A stretch of 64,000 nucleotides of DNA from NCBI RefSeq assembly GCF_002871945.2, contig NZ_CP126963.1, positions 1,240,001 through 1,304,000 on the forward strand, read 5' to 3'. The notes beneath the pieces were generated by a model. It saw nothing but the letters and a program-made list of their open reading frames with translations. It did not search any database and was not told the origin of the DNA. The position numbers were made by a program, and so were the translations under genes. Below, one piece after another: positions 17,401 to 27,508 of this stretch (the first letter of the stretch is position 1; each line of letters begins with the position of its first letter). Source of the stretch: Gleimia hominis (GTDB lineage Bacteria; Actinomycetota; Actinomycetes; Actinomycetales; Actinomycetaceae).

Positions 17401-18814
17401 CGTTGGTGAAGATACGTTGGCGCGTGGCGTCAATCAACGCTTCTTTAGCGGTTTCCGCGCCCCCTTGGGCGAGTTTAGTTAGCACCTGGGCGTTAAATCG
17501 TACTTTTGTGCGTGGCCCGGGGCGGGCGCCCGTAAGGTCGGTCAGCACCTGCAGGGCGTCGTAGGCACTGATTCCCCACTGGGGGAATGGTTTATGCAGG
17601 TGGTAGGTGTGTGAGGAAAGCCGGTCCCGCACCTGTTTAAGCTGCTCACGGGTGGATTCGATCGCGTTCGCATCCGCGAGCGCCACGTTGCCGGACATGA
17701 TTTTTCCCAGCGCGGAGGTCATGTGTTCGTCTGCTTCTAAGGTGGCGGTCAAGCGAGCATACGCGTGGTCGAGCCCCGCTTGGTCTAGTTCGTGCATAAG
17801 CGCAGTGGAACGCGGTTGGTCACCACTTACGTACATCACGCGTTTACCTGCCTTAGCACCCGCAGCAAGCATCGAGGCAACGACTGGGCTCGCTCCGGTT
17901 GTGGACGCGGTTTCTAGCATGAGGTTCACGCCCGCGGCAGCGGCTTCAACTTGGTCTAGGGTTTCTGGCAGCTGGTCACCCACCCCGAGTTCGTGCCACG
18001 GGTCGCGGTCGTTCGGGTTCGATTCGGGCAGGGTGCTGGGGATCTGCGCCCGCGCGTGCGCGTCACCCGCCAGTGCTTGCACCAGTGGGGAAGCGCTGAT
18101 TTGATCCCCTTTAGTTGTTAGTTCTTGTTCGAGCGCGTAGGTGGCGGACAGGAACATGCCGACCACGAGTTCCTCGCGCATTTCAAACCCCGGTAGGCAC
18201 GCGCCGAGTTGGTTGCGTAGCTGCGCCAGAGCTGGCGTGGGGGTGAAGCCGTGTTCTTGCAGCGTTAGGGCCCTCACTTGCTCGGTGTCGATGTTGCGGC
18301 CCACAGCGCGAACCGCGCGCAGCACGGCTGGCGCCACTTCAATCTCCCCGTGCAAAGTTAGGAGTGGTTCTCCCGCCTCGTCTGCGCTCAGCAGCACGGG
18401 GTGGAGAAGCAGGGGGCTGGTTTGGGTATCTTCCGCCCCGTTCCACCGCACGGATCCGATTCCCATGTGTAGGGTCGCGCCGCCGTGAATCCGCATTGAT
18501 TGGGCGATGTCCGCCCGTTGCGCGTGCACGATTCTGACTGCGTTTTCGTACGCTTCTTTTTCTCGCACGAGGGACGACAGGCGGGTGGGGCGCAGACTGT
18601 ATAGTTGCGCCATCCCTCCCGGGTGTGCGCCCGTGAGGTTCAAGTAGCTCGCGCTGTTCCTTTTTACCTGTGACTGCTGTTCTAGGCTGCGTCGCCACTG
18701 CTCTAGGTGATGGCGCATGTCAGCGTGCTTTGCCGCGCCCTCAGGCGGATTGTCCTCGACTTCCTGAGGGGGGTTCGAAACAGGTTTTGAACGCGACGAA
18801 AAGAAAGATACCAC
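14393..18814 (-). CDS. Giant SF1 helicase-like protein (DUF4011 type) with eroded catalytic motifs
   Basis: 1473 residues. The C-terminal half follows the layout of the large DUF4011-type SF1 helicases with a terminal restriction-fold domain. The expected Walker A (GPPGTGKS) is replaced by TASTTGASPVVAS near residue 305 while the next strand KRVMYVSG is kept. The expected DEAS Walker B is VVIDAVEKLPVAEL. Motif V reads PEDATGVRRDRVILSVGFAKTPHGRVLHNFG without the usual Q, and the VTRAR motif is ARVLMAAG. The late domain (LLVAVLTDDAHYVNEPSLRRRDRFW, then EEYGW) resembles PD-(D/E)xK nucleases. The tail after about 1280 is acidic and repetitive. It is one intact frame with normal codon use, so a conserved non-catalytic role is likely. 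Confidence 0.75.
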   Translation of the reverse strand: MVSFFSSRSKPVSNPPQEVEDNPPEGAAKHADMRHHLEQWRRSLEQQSQVKRNSASYLNLTGAHPGGMAQLYSLRPTRLSSLVREKEAYENAVRIVHAQRADIAQSMRIHGGATLHMGIGSVRWNGAEDTQTSPLLLHPVLLSADEAGEPLLTLHGEIEVAPAVLRAVRAVGRNIDTEQVRALTLQEHGFTPTPALAQLRNQLGACLPGFEMREELVVGMFLSATYALEQELTTKGDQISASPLVQALAGDAHARAQIPSTLPESNPNDRDPWHELGVGDQLPETLDQVEAAAAGVNLMLETASTTGASPVVASMLAAGAKAGKRVMYVSGDQPRSTALMHELDQAGLDHAYARLTATLEADEHMTSALGKIMSGNVALADANAIESTREQLKQVRDRLSSHTYHLHKPFPQWGISAYDALQVLTDLTGARPGPRTKVRFNAQVLTKLAQGGAETAKEALIDATRQRIFTNGDSDPWFGIIISSPEQVRPVVDSVAYLSRELLPDLRVNMSAAAGQTGLLPATTVAQWEEQLDMLDGVRDCLDVFQPAIFESSVADMVIATASRNWRRENGVEMKRSLRKRLTKQAKDLLRPGRYVEDLHEELRKVQKQRDVWRRYCEAGGWPKLPTGLTQMNEHAQTVRGQLEKLSPYLGSAYGDLTQMDINELSLLLDSLNRDRAGASALPERIRTLKTLHNLGLDALVKDLRARKVPDSMVEKELDLAWWASALGVMLAAESSLGGFDPSKLTQWIEQFRALDEAQVKSLAVETSDAIQKQRGRAMARWANQDAQLREELAAGALTMPAVDQFRELELVRDLFPILITTPVLVPLVTDLDEPLDLVVIDAVEKLPVAELVPIVARAKQLVVVVAGGAQSESVEALQPLLARTQVYPRPQHVNEHVAKLLGAYSVPNAGAMVPVPRAGSALSITFVDGRGMPAPGATAVESSKEEVDAVVDLVVEHALMHPEESLAVATLSSVHADRVRAAVMDTVQTSPALATFFDQSNPEPFCVITPEDATGVRRDRVILSVGFAKTPHGRVLHNFGRISSSEGLELLARVLMAAGEKLHIVSAVHPEDFDRDRFGSDGPRMLLDLLSMAQGTQVQNTDWPTTQAAPDQLLIDLADRLYNVGVTVIPNLGVEGSFRIPLALGHPQLPGELLVAVLTDDAHYVNEPSLRRRDRFWPALLEEYGWSVRTELAMVVFIDPQKEADTILNMVMDALERRVGTDVDAAADAPGSNAESDAYSQVPEPIVVDDDDEELVEPGMETAAMRRVRMKADAQIHGGEHVWEAPNRGREQELKVARGLPLAAYSDDQLDDVARWVRSDGKRRTTAQMVEELTSAIGLTRRGAPITAVLTNVVMRTNPGGNKGDLEQGQASEPVGNAQSVESELNPQVPASESTPTAPEDARAEEAAGTSKGSSEAQTPVEPPEEPMLEFEALSDSEWLSAQSEDALDEAVDNDELQGTDPSADSAWDSDD

Positions 18815-18913
18815 ATGGTTACACTATCGAAACGCGCCCGGGTTTCGCGTGAGGCGCGGCGACGTTCGCCACGGGCGTGCAAACGGGTAATATATGACAG
18901 ACAGGGAGGGCGG

Positions 18914-19714
18914 ATGTTTTCACGACGGGTTTTTTCTACTGCACTGGCGCTGGCATTATCGTCTACGGTCTCGGTTAGTGCGTGTTCGAACGCGGCGTCA
19001 CCTAAACCCGTTCCAAGTGATTCAAATACGCCCACCAGTGAGCCGTCTCAACCGGCAACGCAGTCGCATTACGCCACCACGCTGCGGGCTCGGGCCGCGC
19101 ACGTGGGACAGGCGGACATGAGTGTGGATGCTACGCCGGGCCTGCAGTTCGGAGCGGGAGTGAACGGCCGTTCGGTGCGGCTTTTCAGTGTTATCGACGA
19201 GCCAGTATTCAATACCGGTGACGTGATGACTGCGCGGTTCGCACTCTACGACGCGAAGGGGCAAGAACTGTCGCGGGCGGTGCAGACCCAGCGGTTCTGG
19301 GATCAAGCAACGGTCATCATGTCCGTGTTGATGAAACTCCCGGAGGACATTGACGCCAGTAGCGCGGACGTGCAGTTCACAGTTGAACCAGATGACAAGC
19401 CCGCGCCGTCTATGGACATTGCCGCGCGCCTGGACACGGAAGACACCGACGAGGTTCAGACGACCGGTAGGTTCAAGGTGCGAAACGCGGGCGCATTGGA
19501 CGCCACCAAAACTCTGGCGAACGTGATTTGTTACAACGAAAAGAACCTGATCGTAGGAGGGGACGTCACGCATCCGGGGGTGATCGCAGCCGGACACAGC
19601 CGCACCGTGAAAGCAGAGTTGGTCACCACGGGAACACCAGCCCGCTGCGAGGTGTTCCCCACCGTGTTCCAAACCCTCAGCCGAGAGGATTCGCAAATAC
19701 GCAAAAATAATTAG
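18914..19714 (+). CDS. Secreted lipoprotein of unknown function
   Basis: 266 residues from ATG 18914 (AGGGAGGG just upstream; the frame from 18815 is too long). It has a signal peptide with lipobox-like SVSAC, then a Pro/Ser/Thr-rich linker (KPVPSDSNTPTSEPSQPATQ). The body contains beta-rich stretches (FNTGDVMTARFALYDAKGQEL; GRFKVRNAGALDATKT) that look like one or two immunoglobulin-like folds. I recognise no family. It is followed by a rho-independent terminator, so it is a separate unit from nrfHA. Confidence 0.8.
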   Translation: MFSRRVFSTALALALSSTVSVSACSNAASPKPVPSDSNTPTSEPSQPATQSHYATTLRARAAHVGQADMSVDATPGLQFGAGVNGRSVRLFSVIDEPVFNTGDVMTARFALYDAKGQELSRAVQTQRFWDQATVIMSVLMKLPEDIDASSADVQFTVEPDDKPAPSMDIAARLDTEDTDEVQTTGRFKVRNAGALDATKTLANVICYNEKNLIVGGDVTHPGVIAAGHSRTVKAELVTTGTPARCEVFPTVFQTLSREDSQIRKNN

Positions 19715-19731
19715 CGTAATTAAAGCATGAC

Positions 19732-19770
19732 CCCGCCTACCGCACGTGAGTTGCAGGCGGGATCTTTTTT
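19732..19770 (+). terminator. Rho-independent terminator after the lipoprotein gene
   Basis: Stem CCCGCCT/AGGCGGG at 19732-19738 and 19755-19761 with a 16-nt loop, then ATC and six T at 19765-19770. Confidence 0.8.
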
Positions 19771-19819
19771 CCCGTATTTGCTGGTGAAAACGGGTTGCCG
19801 AAGGCCTTAAGTCACCCCT

Positions 19820-19832
19820 TGACACTGTGTCA
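19820..19832. promoter_or_regulatory. Perfect palindrome TGACACTGTGTCA upstream of nrfH
   Basis: A 6-1-6 inverted repeat about 100 bases before nrfH, overlapping a TTGACA -35-like hexamer. The size and TG...CA ends fit a dimeric regulator of the CRP/FNR group or a redox/nitrite sensor. The regulator is not identified in the window. Confidence 0.5.
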
Positions 19833-19934
19833 TAAAGTACTCTTGAGGTATCAGGCAACGGCCCGTTACCTGCATTTATCTGGTTACGCACCCGCCTTCA
19901 CTGGCGGCCGCAATGAAGAGGAGGTCCGGGACTC

Positions 19935-20417
19935 ATGGGTGAGCCCAATCGCTTCAAGCGTTTACTAACGCCTTCATTCATCGTGCAATTTCTAGCTGTA
20001 TTTGTGATCGGCTCCCTCATCGGCGTTGGTCTGTTCACGTTTGTTTACGCCAAAGGCTACTCGTATTTAACTAACGACCCCAACGCGTGCAACAACTGTC
20101 ACGCTATGAATCACGAATACGACGGGTGGATTGCTGGTAGTCACGCGAACGTCGCCACATGCGGTGATTGCCACACGCCTCACGACAATCTAGTTCACAA
20201 ATACTATGTGAAAGCCGAAAACGGGTTCTGGCACGCACTGAAGTTCACCACGGGCTGGTACCCCGAGCACATTCAGGCGCGGGAAGTTAGCCGGCGCATA
20301 ACTAACGACGCGTGCCTGCACTGCCACGCAGACCTAACGGACGAAATGCATCTGACGGCCGGGAAAGAACAAATCCAATGCACCCACTGCCACGCCGAAG
20401 TGGGCCATAAGAGATGA
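19935..20417 (+). CDS. nrfH: Cytochrome c nitrite reductase small subunit NrfH
   Basis: 160 residues of the NapC/NrfH family. One N-terminal membrane anchor (FIVQFLAVFVIGSLIGVGLFTF) is followed by four CxxCH haem sites: CNNCH, CGDCH, CLHCH and CTHCH. It would oxidise menaquinol at the outer face of the membrane and pass electrons to NrfA. A strong GAAGAGGAGG ribosome site precedes the ATG. It overlaps the next frame by four bases and opens an operon that also encodes cytochrome c maturation. Confidence 0.97.
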   Translation: MGEPNRFKRLLTPSFIVQFLAVFVIGSLIGVGLFTFVYAKGYSYLTNDPNACNNCHAMNHEYDGWIAGSHANVATCGDCHTPHDNLVHKYYVKAENGFWHALKFTTGWYPEHIQAREVSRRITNDACLHCHADLTDEMHLTAGKEQIQCTHCHAEVGHKR

Positions 20418-20425
20418 GGAATGCC

Positions 20426-21869
<1,444 letters not shown>

Positions 21870-21880
<11 letters not shown>

Positions 21881-22880
21881 GCACTATGCACAGCGCGGAG
21901 CCGGGGAAGGTAACCACAACCCCGGCTCCGGCCATCCGAACTACGCGCACGAACTCGTCGACTTCCTAAACACCGCCCCCGAGCATTTACAGCCTTGGGT
22001 GGACGCGCACCTCGAAGCCATCAAATCCGGAACCGACCCCGCGCTGCAAACGCTACAGACCGCAACCGAATCGGGGCAACAGACCGAACTGGCGCAGGCG
22101 ACCGGATCGGACGCTCCCGATGGGCAGGATGCAGCGCAAACGGTGCCACAGCCTCAGGACCCAAAGGGTAAGAACACGGACCCGAACCCCAAGGACGATA
22201 CGCACCCGCAAGAGGCCGCGTACGTCGTTACGGGCAGTGGGGCAGATCAGGAGGCGGCGCTCGCGGAACTGGGTGAGGACGAGGAAGATGCGCAGCCGCA
22301 GATTTCCACGCCTCATTCACGGCCCGCAAGGCGAATGCCGACGCGCTCTCCCCTGTCGAAAGGTGCGCGTTTAACAGTGGGAACCCTACTGATCCTTGCG
22401 GTCGTGGGGGGTGTTTACTGGCTGGGAACCACGCATGGGAAGCAGTCGTTCGAAGCTGCCCACGGGAACATGACGAGCCAAATGGAACAAGATTCCGCGC
22501 AGCTGTTTGAAAACATCCAGGAGTTGGAACGCAAGAAAGCCGCTGACCCAGACAACGTCGAGATCTTGAACCAGTTGGGCATCAGCTACCTAGATGCGAA
22601 AGATGTGTCCTCCGCACAAGACAACTTAGAACGCGCTCTGCAGCTGGAACCGAAGAACACGACGGTGCTGTACAACCTCGGGTTCCTCTACATGTCTTCC
22701 ACTCCGCAGCAGCTCGATCGAGCCCGCGAAGTGTGGCAAAAAGTAGTTGAACTAGACCCCAAGTCTGATAAAGCAAAGACCATTCAAAACCACTTGCCTA
22801 TGCTTGAAAAAGCGCAGCAAGAAGCACAGAAGAAGCAAGAAAAGGAACCATCTGCCCCAGCAGAAACGAAAGACCAATGA
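21870..22880 (+). CDS. Membrane-anchored TPR protein (CcmI/NrfG-like)
   Basis: 336 residues from GTG 21870, which overlaps the nrfA end. Residues 1-150 are hydrophilic and disordered-looking; a span follows (ARLTVGTLLILAVVGGVYWLG, about residue 170), then TPR units (NVEILNQLGISYLDAKDVSSA, NTTVLYNLGFLYMSS) and a Lys/Glu-rich tail. TPR proteins next to cytochrome c genes (CcmI, NrfG) hold apocytochromes before haem attachment; the position between nrfA and ccdA suggests the same job here. That role is inferred from context. Confidence 0.85.
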
Positions 22881-23572
22881 CCTCTCCCGTCACCCTCCCC
22901 ATCGCCCTGCTCGCCGGATTACTGGCGTTCGCCTCCCCGTGCTTCCTTCCAGTCGTACCTGTTTTCGCAGCCTACGTGGCGGGCACTGAGCAGCAGCGAA
23001 CCCGCACGGCCCTGAAGCAGGCGGTGGTGTTCACACTCGCGTTTTCCGCAGTGTTTATTGGGTTTTGGCTCATTGTGGGAGCAGCCGGCAGTTTAATCGC
23101 CCAGTACAAAGACCTAATCCGGATCCTCGCCGGCATCCTTGTCGTCATTATGGGCACCATAATCGGCGGTTTTATCCGCATTCCCGCGCTGTCACAAACC
23201 CGCCGCGCCACCGTGAACCTCGACCCCGACGAAGCTCCCACACTGCGCCGCTCCACACTCTTAGGGCTCGCGTTCGGCGCGGGGTGGACGCCGTGCATCT
23301 CCCCGGTGCTGGGGTCGATCATCATGCTCGCATCCTCCAGCGAATCCATGTGGAAGGGCACGCTTTTGATGGTGGTTTTCTGCCTGGGCCTTGGAATCCC
23401 CTTCATCCTCGTCGCCACCGGCGTGGGGTGGATGAGTGATCAACTCGCGTTCATGCGCCGGCACCAACGGGGAATCCAACTGACCTCAGCGGTATTACTG
23501 ATCGTCACCGGAATCCTCATTATCCTCGACTTTTTCACTAAACTATCCGCATTCATTCCGACTCTGGGGTAG
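22877..23572 (+). CDS. ccdA: Cytochrome c biogenesis thiol transporter CcdA
   Basis: 231 residues, six membrane spans. The two conserved redox Cys are in LAFASPCFLP and AGWTPCISP. It carries reducing equivalents across the membrane to the extracellular thioredoxin-like protein encoded at the end of the operon, keeping CxxCH sites reduced for haem ligation. The ATG overlaps the TPR gene stop by four bases. Confidence 0.95.
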   Translation: MTSPVTLPIALLAGLLAFASPCFLPVVPVFAAYVAGTEQQRTRTALKQAVVFTLAFSAVFIGFWLIVGAAGSLIAQYKDLIRILAGILVVIMGTIIGGFIRIPALSQTRRATVNLDPDEAPTLRRSTLLGLAFGAGWTPCISPVLGSIIMLASSSESMWKGTLLMVVFCLGLGIPFILVATGVGWMSDQLAFMRRHQRGIQLTSAVLLIVTGILIILDFFTKLSAFIPTLG

Positions 23573-23758
23573 GTGCAAACTGAACCAAACCAACGCTTAA
23601 ACAAACCGACCCCGCAAGGTAACCAGCCAGATCCTACCGACGAGGCACTCGGGCTAACCGGCCGGGGCAGCAAAACAGGATTCCCCGAAAATACAGGCCA
23701 CGTGCAAGACAAAAAACGCAAGACAGAAAACGTAAAACAGAAACCGGAAGACAAATAA
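23573..23758 (+). CDS. Small hydrophilic ORF between ccdA and resB
   Basis: 61 codons from a GTG immediately after the ccdA stop. The product would be highly polar (Lys, Glu, Gln, Pro, Asn) with no hydrophobic segment and no known motif. No good ribosome site precedes it, so translation would depend on re-initiation. It may be a small disordered partner of the maturation complex or simply an intergenic open frame. Confidence 0.4.
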   Translation: MQTEPNQRLNKPTPQGNQPDPTDEALGLTGRGSKTGFPENTGHVQDKKRKTENVKQKPEDK

Positions 23759-23784
23759 CCGCAATAGAAGGAAGGGAAGAAGCT

Positions 23785-25191
23785 GTGGAGCAACCTTCAC
23801 GCACCGAACCAACCGTGAGCGTGCGCAACGTGTTCAAGAGCGTGTACCGCATGCTTTATTCCAAAGTCCTTGGGATCGTCGTGATCCTCGCGATGGCGGC
23901 ATTGGCGCTGGTGGGCACCATGTTGATGCAAGCTCCGATGTCGAAGCGGCACGACCCAGAGGGGTACGCGCAGTGGCTGCAGACGGCAGATCAAAAATAC
24001 GGGATCTGGTCGAAACTGTTCGACGTCCTGGGGTTTTACAACCTGTGGACCTCCCCCTTATTCCTTGCGGTCACGTTCCTGCTAGGCCTGTCAATTATTG
24101 CCTGCACGCTGCATCGCATGCCCGTGATTTGGCGTAAGTCCATGCGTCCGCGCATAAACGTGTCAGACCGGTTTTTTGAACACGCACAGTACCGCGCGCA
24201 GATTCCCGTCAGTGTAGACCCGGCGACCGCGGAAGAAATTATGCGTTCGGCCATGCGTAAACGCCACTTCCGGGTGCTGCCCGCAAAGGAGCGTCGCGTG
24301 TACGCGGACAAGAACCGCTTCGGCCCATTCGGCACCGCGATTGCGCACGCCAGTTTCGTAATCATCCTCCTCGCGTTCGCCGTTTCGGGGAACACGGGTT
24401 TTGAGGAAACCATTGAAGCCCCCGTCAACACCCCCAAGCCGGTGGGTGGGAACACGGGGCTCACCCTCACCGCCACCTCCTTCAAAGACAGTTACGACAA
24501 GGATGGGCACCCCCTCGACTACGTCAGCCACCTGGTGGTGTCCGAAGGCGACCGAGTGCGGGGCCAGCAGGACGTGCGGGTTAACTCCCCCCTCGTGGTG
24601 GACGGCGTGCGTTTTCACCAGTCTTCCTTCGGTATCGCCGCCGTGGTTAACGTGAAAAAAGATGGTCATGAGGTCTTTGCTGGCGCCATTCCCCTCAAGT
24701 ACTCCGACGATGAGCAGACGAAAGCGATTGGCCGGGTCGACCTTGAAAAAGAGGATCTGCAGATCATTCCCGTGACCGCGGCGTCGGGCCGGCCGTCACC
24801 GGAAATCGCGCCCGGCACTGCTCTGGTGGAACTGTACCGGCTATCCACCGGCGAACCGCTCGCACACGAAGTAATTACGCAGGGGAAAACCGCGAAATTA
24901 GAAGGGTACGACGTAACGTTTGACCGCGAACAAACGTACACGGGAATCCTGGTGCGTGAAGACCCGGGGACAACTTGGATGTGGGTGGGGTCCGCACTCC
25001 TCATTATTGGGATGCTCATGACATTTGGGATGCGCCACCGCCGCCTGTGGGGGCGCGTGAGTGACCGCGCCGACGGAGCAGTCATCCACCTCGCATCCGT
25101 TGACACTTTGGACACGGTTTACGAACGTCAGTTCCGCCAACTCGTCCACGACATTGACCAAGCTGCCGCAAGAAAGGCTGAAAACCAATGA
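23785..25191 (+). CDS. resB: Cytochrome c biogenesis protein ResB
   Basis: 468 residues of the System II ResB/Ccs1 family. The N-terminal pair of spans (VLGIVVILAMAALALVGTML; LWTSPLFLAVTFLLGLSII), the third span near residue 190 and the last near 405 frame a large extracellular domain. With CcsB it forms the haem exporter/ligase that attaches haem to CxxCH motifs. The GTG at 23785 follows AGGAAGGGAAGAAGCT. It ends in an ATGA overlap with ccsB. Confidence 0.95.
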   Translation: MEQPSRTEPTVSVRNVFKSVYRMLYSKVLGIVVILAMAALALVGTMLMQAPMSKRHDPEGYAQWLQTADQKYGIWSKLFDVLGFYNLWTSPLFLAVTFLLGLSIIACTLHRMPVIWRKSMRPRINVSDRFFEHAQYRAQIPVSVDPATAEEIMRSAMRKRHFRVLPAKERRVYADKNRFGPFGTAIAHASFVIILLAFAVSGNTGFEETIEAPVNTPKPVGGNTGLTLTATSFKDSYDKDGHPLDYVSHLVVSEGDRVRGQQDVRVNSPLVVDGVRFHQSSFGIAAVVNVKKDGHEVFAGAIPLKYSDDEQTKAIGRVDLEKEDLQIIPVTAASGRPSPEIAPGTALVELYRLSTGEPLAHEVITQGKTAKLEGYDVTFDREQTYTGILVREDPGTTWMWVGSALLIIGMLMTFGMRHRRLWGRVSDRADGAVIHLASVDTLDTVYERQFRQLVHDIDQAAARKAENQ

Positions 25192-26090
25192 TTTCAATGC
25201 TCATCGCACAATACGCGCTGGTAGTGGCCATTATCTTTACGGTCCTCGCCCTGGGGGCGCAGATCCTGGTGGTTACTACCCGTCAGCAGCAAACCGCCGC
25301 GCAAACTTCCCGTGCCACCGTGAGCGTGGGGGACGGCCCCGCCGAATACGTCAGCAGTGAAGCCCCCGGCAGTGCTAAAGAACGCAAGTACTATTTCTAC
25401 GCCGTTGCGTTCACCGCGGTCGCATTCGTGCTCCTCACCGCCTACCTGGTGCTGCGGATGATCCACACTGGGCACGGCCCGTTCGCGAACCAGCATGAGT
25501 TCTCCGTCGCGTTCGGCTGGGGCATCCTCCTGGCGCTCCTGTTCTTCATGTGGCGTTACAAGGTCCGTACGATCGCCCTGTTCGTTCTGCCCGTAGTCGC
25601 CCTCATGTTGATTTACGCTACGCAGCTGGACACGGAAATCCGCCCGCTAGTACCCGCGTTGAAAAACAACCTGCTGCTAACGTTCCACGTGGGGTTCGCG
25701 GTAGTTGCCTACGGGGCGGCGTGCGTGTCGTTCGGCGCGGCAGTGGTCTACCTGGCGCTGCCCTACCTACCGTTCAAACGCCTTCCCCGCCCCGAAGTGC
25801 TTGACGAAGTCGGTTACCGCGCCGCAGCCTTTACGTTCCCCCTGTTGACGATTATGATCATCCTGGGGTCCATTTGGGCGAACGTCGCGTGGGGCCGCTA
25901 CTGGGGGTGGGATCCGAAAGAAACCGCTTCGTTCGTCACCTGGCTCATTTACGGCGCGTACCTACATGCCCGCGTCACGCTCAAATGGAAAGGCACGCGT
26001 TCGGCAGTGCTCCTAATTCTGGGTTTCGTGGCAGTATTGTTTACATACTTCGGGAACCACTTCTTCGATTCCCTACATTCATACGCGTGA
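25188..26090 (+). CDS. ccsB: Cytochrome c biogenesis protein CcsB/CcsA (ResC)
   Basis: 300 residues, about eight spans, of the haem-handling protein superfamily. The tryptophan-rich WWD domain is WGRYWGWDPKETASFVTWL near residue 240, flanked by the conserved His positions (FHVGFAV upstream, FGNHFF near the end). It works with ResB as the System II cytochrome c synthetase. The start overlaps resB by four bases. Confidence 0.95.
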   Translation: MISMLIAQYALVVAIIFTVLALGAQILVVTTRQQQTAAQTSRATVSVGDGPAEYVSSEAPGSAKERKYYFYAVAFTAVAFVLLTAYLVLRMIHTGHGPFANQHEFSVAFGWGILLALLFFMWRYKVRTIALFVLPVVALMLIYATQLDTEIRPLVPALKNNLLLTFHVGFAVVAYGAACVSFGAAVVYLALPYLPFKRLPRPEVLDEVGYRAAAFTFPLLTIMIILGSIWANVAWGRYWGWDPKETASFVTWLIYGAYLHARVTLKWKGTRSAVLLILGFVAVLFTYFGNHFFDSLHSYA

Positions 26091-26099
26091 GGAGGGCAC

Positions 26100-26666
26100 A
26101 TGGTGCACAACCCTGCGGAGAATCCCACCCCTAAAAGTGGGAAACCGACCACGGCCGTGAACTTCGGTGTCCTCGCGATCATTATTGTCGCGGTTGTGGC
26201 AGCCGTGATCTTTACGCAAACCGGCCGCAATAAGGACACGCAAGTTACGCCTCAGGCGCAAGAAGAAACACAAGTTACGCACCTACCGCAGTTCACTGCG
26301 AAAGACTTAGATGGGCAAACGTTCGACTCGAAATCTCTGGCGGGCAAACGCACGTGGATCGTATTCAACGCCACCTGGTGTTCGTCTTGCCGTGCGGAAA
26401 TCCCGGAGGTGCAGCGACTGGCGGAACGCAACGACGTGGAAATGCTTGCGATCTACTTGAACGAAGACCAGTCAATCGTGGCGCCGTACGCGCAGCGGTT
26501 AGGGCTGACGTACCGGCAGATTCCCGACCCGGATGGGAAGATCACTGCGTCTTTTGGCATAGTGTCTGTTCCCAGCCATGTGCTCATCGGAAAAGACGGG
26601 TCTGTGCAGATGCAGCACCTGGGTGGGATCAGCGAAAAAGAGATTGAGGACGCGCTCGAAAACTAG
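26100..26666 (+). CDS. Membrane-anchored thioredoxin-like protein (ResA/TlpA type)
   Basis: 188 residues with one N-terminal span (FGVLAIIIVAVVAAVIF) and a TlpA-like domain. The redox motif is NATWCSSCRAEIPEV and the cis-Pro region is FGIVSVPSHVLI. It would reduce oxidised CxxCH cysteines using electrons from CcdA. The GAGGAGG ribosome site lies just before the ATG. Last gene of the nrf-maturation operon. Confidence 0.93.
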   Translation: MVHNPAENPTPKSGKPTTAVNFGVLAIIIVAVVAAVIFTQTGRNKDTQVTPQAQEETQVTHLPQFTAKDLDGQTFDSKSLAGKRTWIVFNATWCSSCRAEIPEVQRLAERNDVEMLAIYLNEDQSIVAPYAQRLGLTYRQIPDPDGKITASFGIVSVPSHVLIGKDGSVQMQHLGGISEKEIEDALEN

Positions 26667-26688
26667 CGGCAACAGGGTAGGAATACAC

Positions 26689-27306
26689 ATGCAGATTTTG
26701 AACATTGAGGACCTCCACGGGCGGCTGCGTACCCTGGAGGCAGCGACGTCGGAACGCGTGCTCGTGGGCATTACGGGGGAACCGGGCGTGGGGAAAACAA
26801 CGCTCGCTGAGTCCCTGCTGGGGCCCGCGGTGGGGTGGGTTCCGATGGATGGGTTCCACCTTTCCAACAATGTTTTAGAACAGCTGGGGTTGCGGGCGCG
26901 CAAGGGAGCACCTGAAACATTTGACGCCCACGGGTACGCGGCGCTGCTGCGGCGCCTGCGGCACGAAACGCAGTTCCCGGTTTACGCCCCGGTTTACGAC
27001 CGCGCGGCAAGCGCCGCCATCGCCGCCGGCACCGCGATCACCCCCGAGCACCGCGTAGTCCTATCCGAAGGGAACTACCTGCTGCTCGACACGGACCCGT
27101 GGGCGGAACTGCGCGATATCTTCGACGAAATCTGGTACCTGCAACTCGACGACGACGTCCGCCGCGAACGTCTACTCGCGCGCCACATCGCTTCCGGGAA
27201 AACCAGTGCCGCAGCCCACGACTGGGTAGAACACGTAGACCAGGTGAACGCCGCGCGCGTGCGCGAAACAATCGGGCGCGCAGACCTAATTGTCCGCGGC
27301 CGCTAG
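26689..27306 (+). CDS. P-loop nucleoside/sugar kinase-like protein
   Basis: 205 residues from ATG 26689. Walker A is GITGEPGVGKTTLAESLL; MDGFHLSN and VLSEGNYLLLD match the uridine kinase/pantothenate kinase-like family, whose members phosphorylate nucleosides, pantothenate or sugars. It lacks features that would fix the substrate. It begins 22 bases after the thioredoxin-like gene and just before a sugar ABC importer, so it may serve either unit. Confidence 0.85.
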   Translation: MQILNIEDLHGRLRTLEAATSERVLVGITGEPGVGKTTLAESLLGPAVGWVPMDGFHLSNNVLEQLGLRARKGAPETFDAHGYAALLRRLRHETQFPVYAPVYDRAASAAIAAGTAITPEHRVVLSEGNYLLLDTDPWAELRDIFDEIWYLQLDDDVRRERLLARHIASGKTSAAAHDWVEHVDQVNAARVRETIGRADLIVRGR

Positions 27307-27451
27307 AACGCCCGCGGTTCCTAGGGCGATTCCGGCTGCTGCGACCGGGTTTGCGGAAAGTATTGCGCAAAATAAGCTGAGAAACGGTAACTTAAATCAC
27401 TAAACCTAGGACTTTCTTCCTTTCCATCCGTTAACCTTGCATTAACACACC

Positions 27452-27486
27452 GGCCCTATAGTTTCACAGTAGAACTTGATAGGGCC
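27452..27486. promoter_or_regulatory. Inverted repeat upstream of the sugar/glycerol-phosphate importer
   Basis: Perfect 8-bp arms GGCCCTAT (27452-27459) and ATAGGGCC (27479-27486), 19-nt spacer, ending 22 bases before the first importer gene. It could be a terminator of the kinase transcript (TCTTGTT follows) or an operator for the importer operon. Confidence 0.45.
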
Positions 27487-27508
27487 TCTTGTTACAGCAA
27501 GTAGAACT

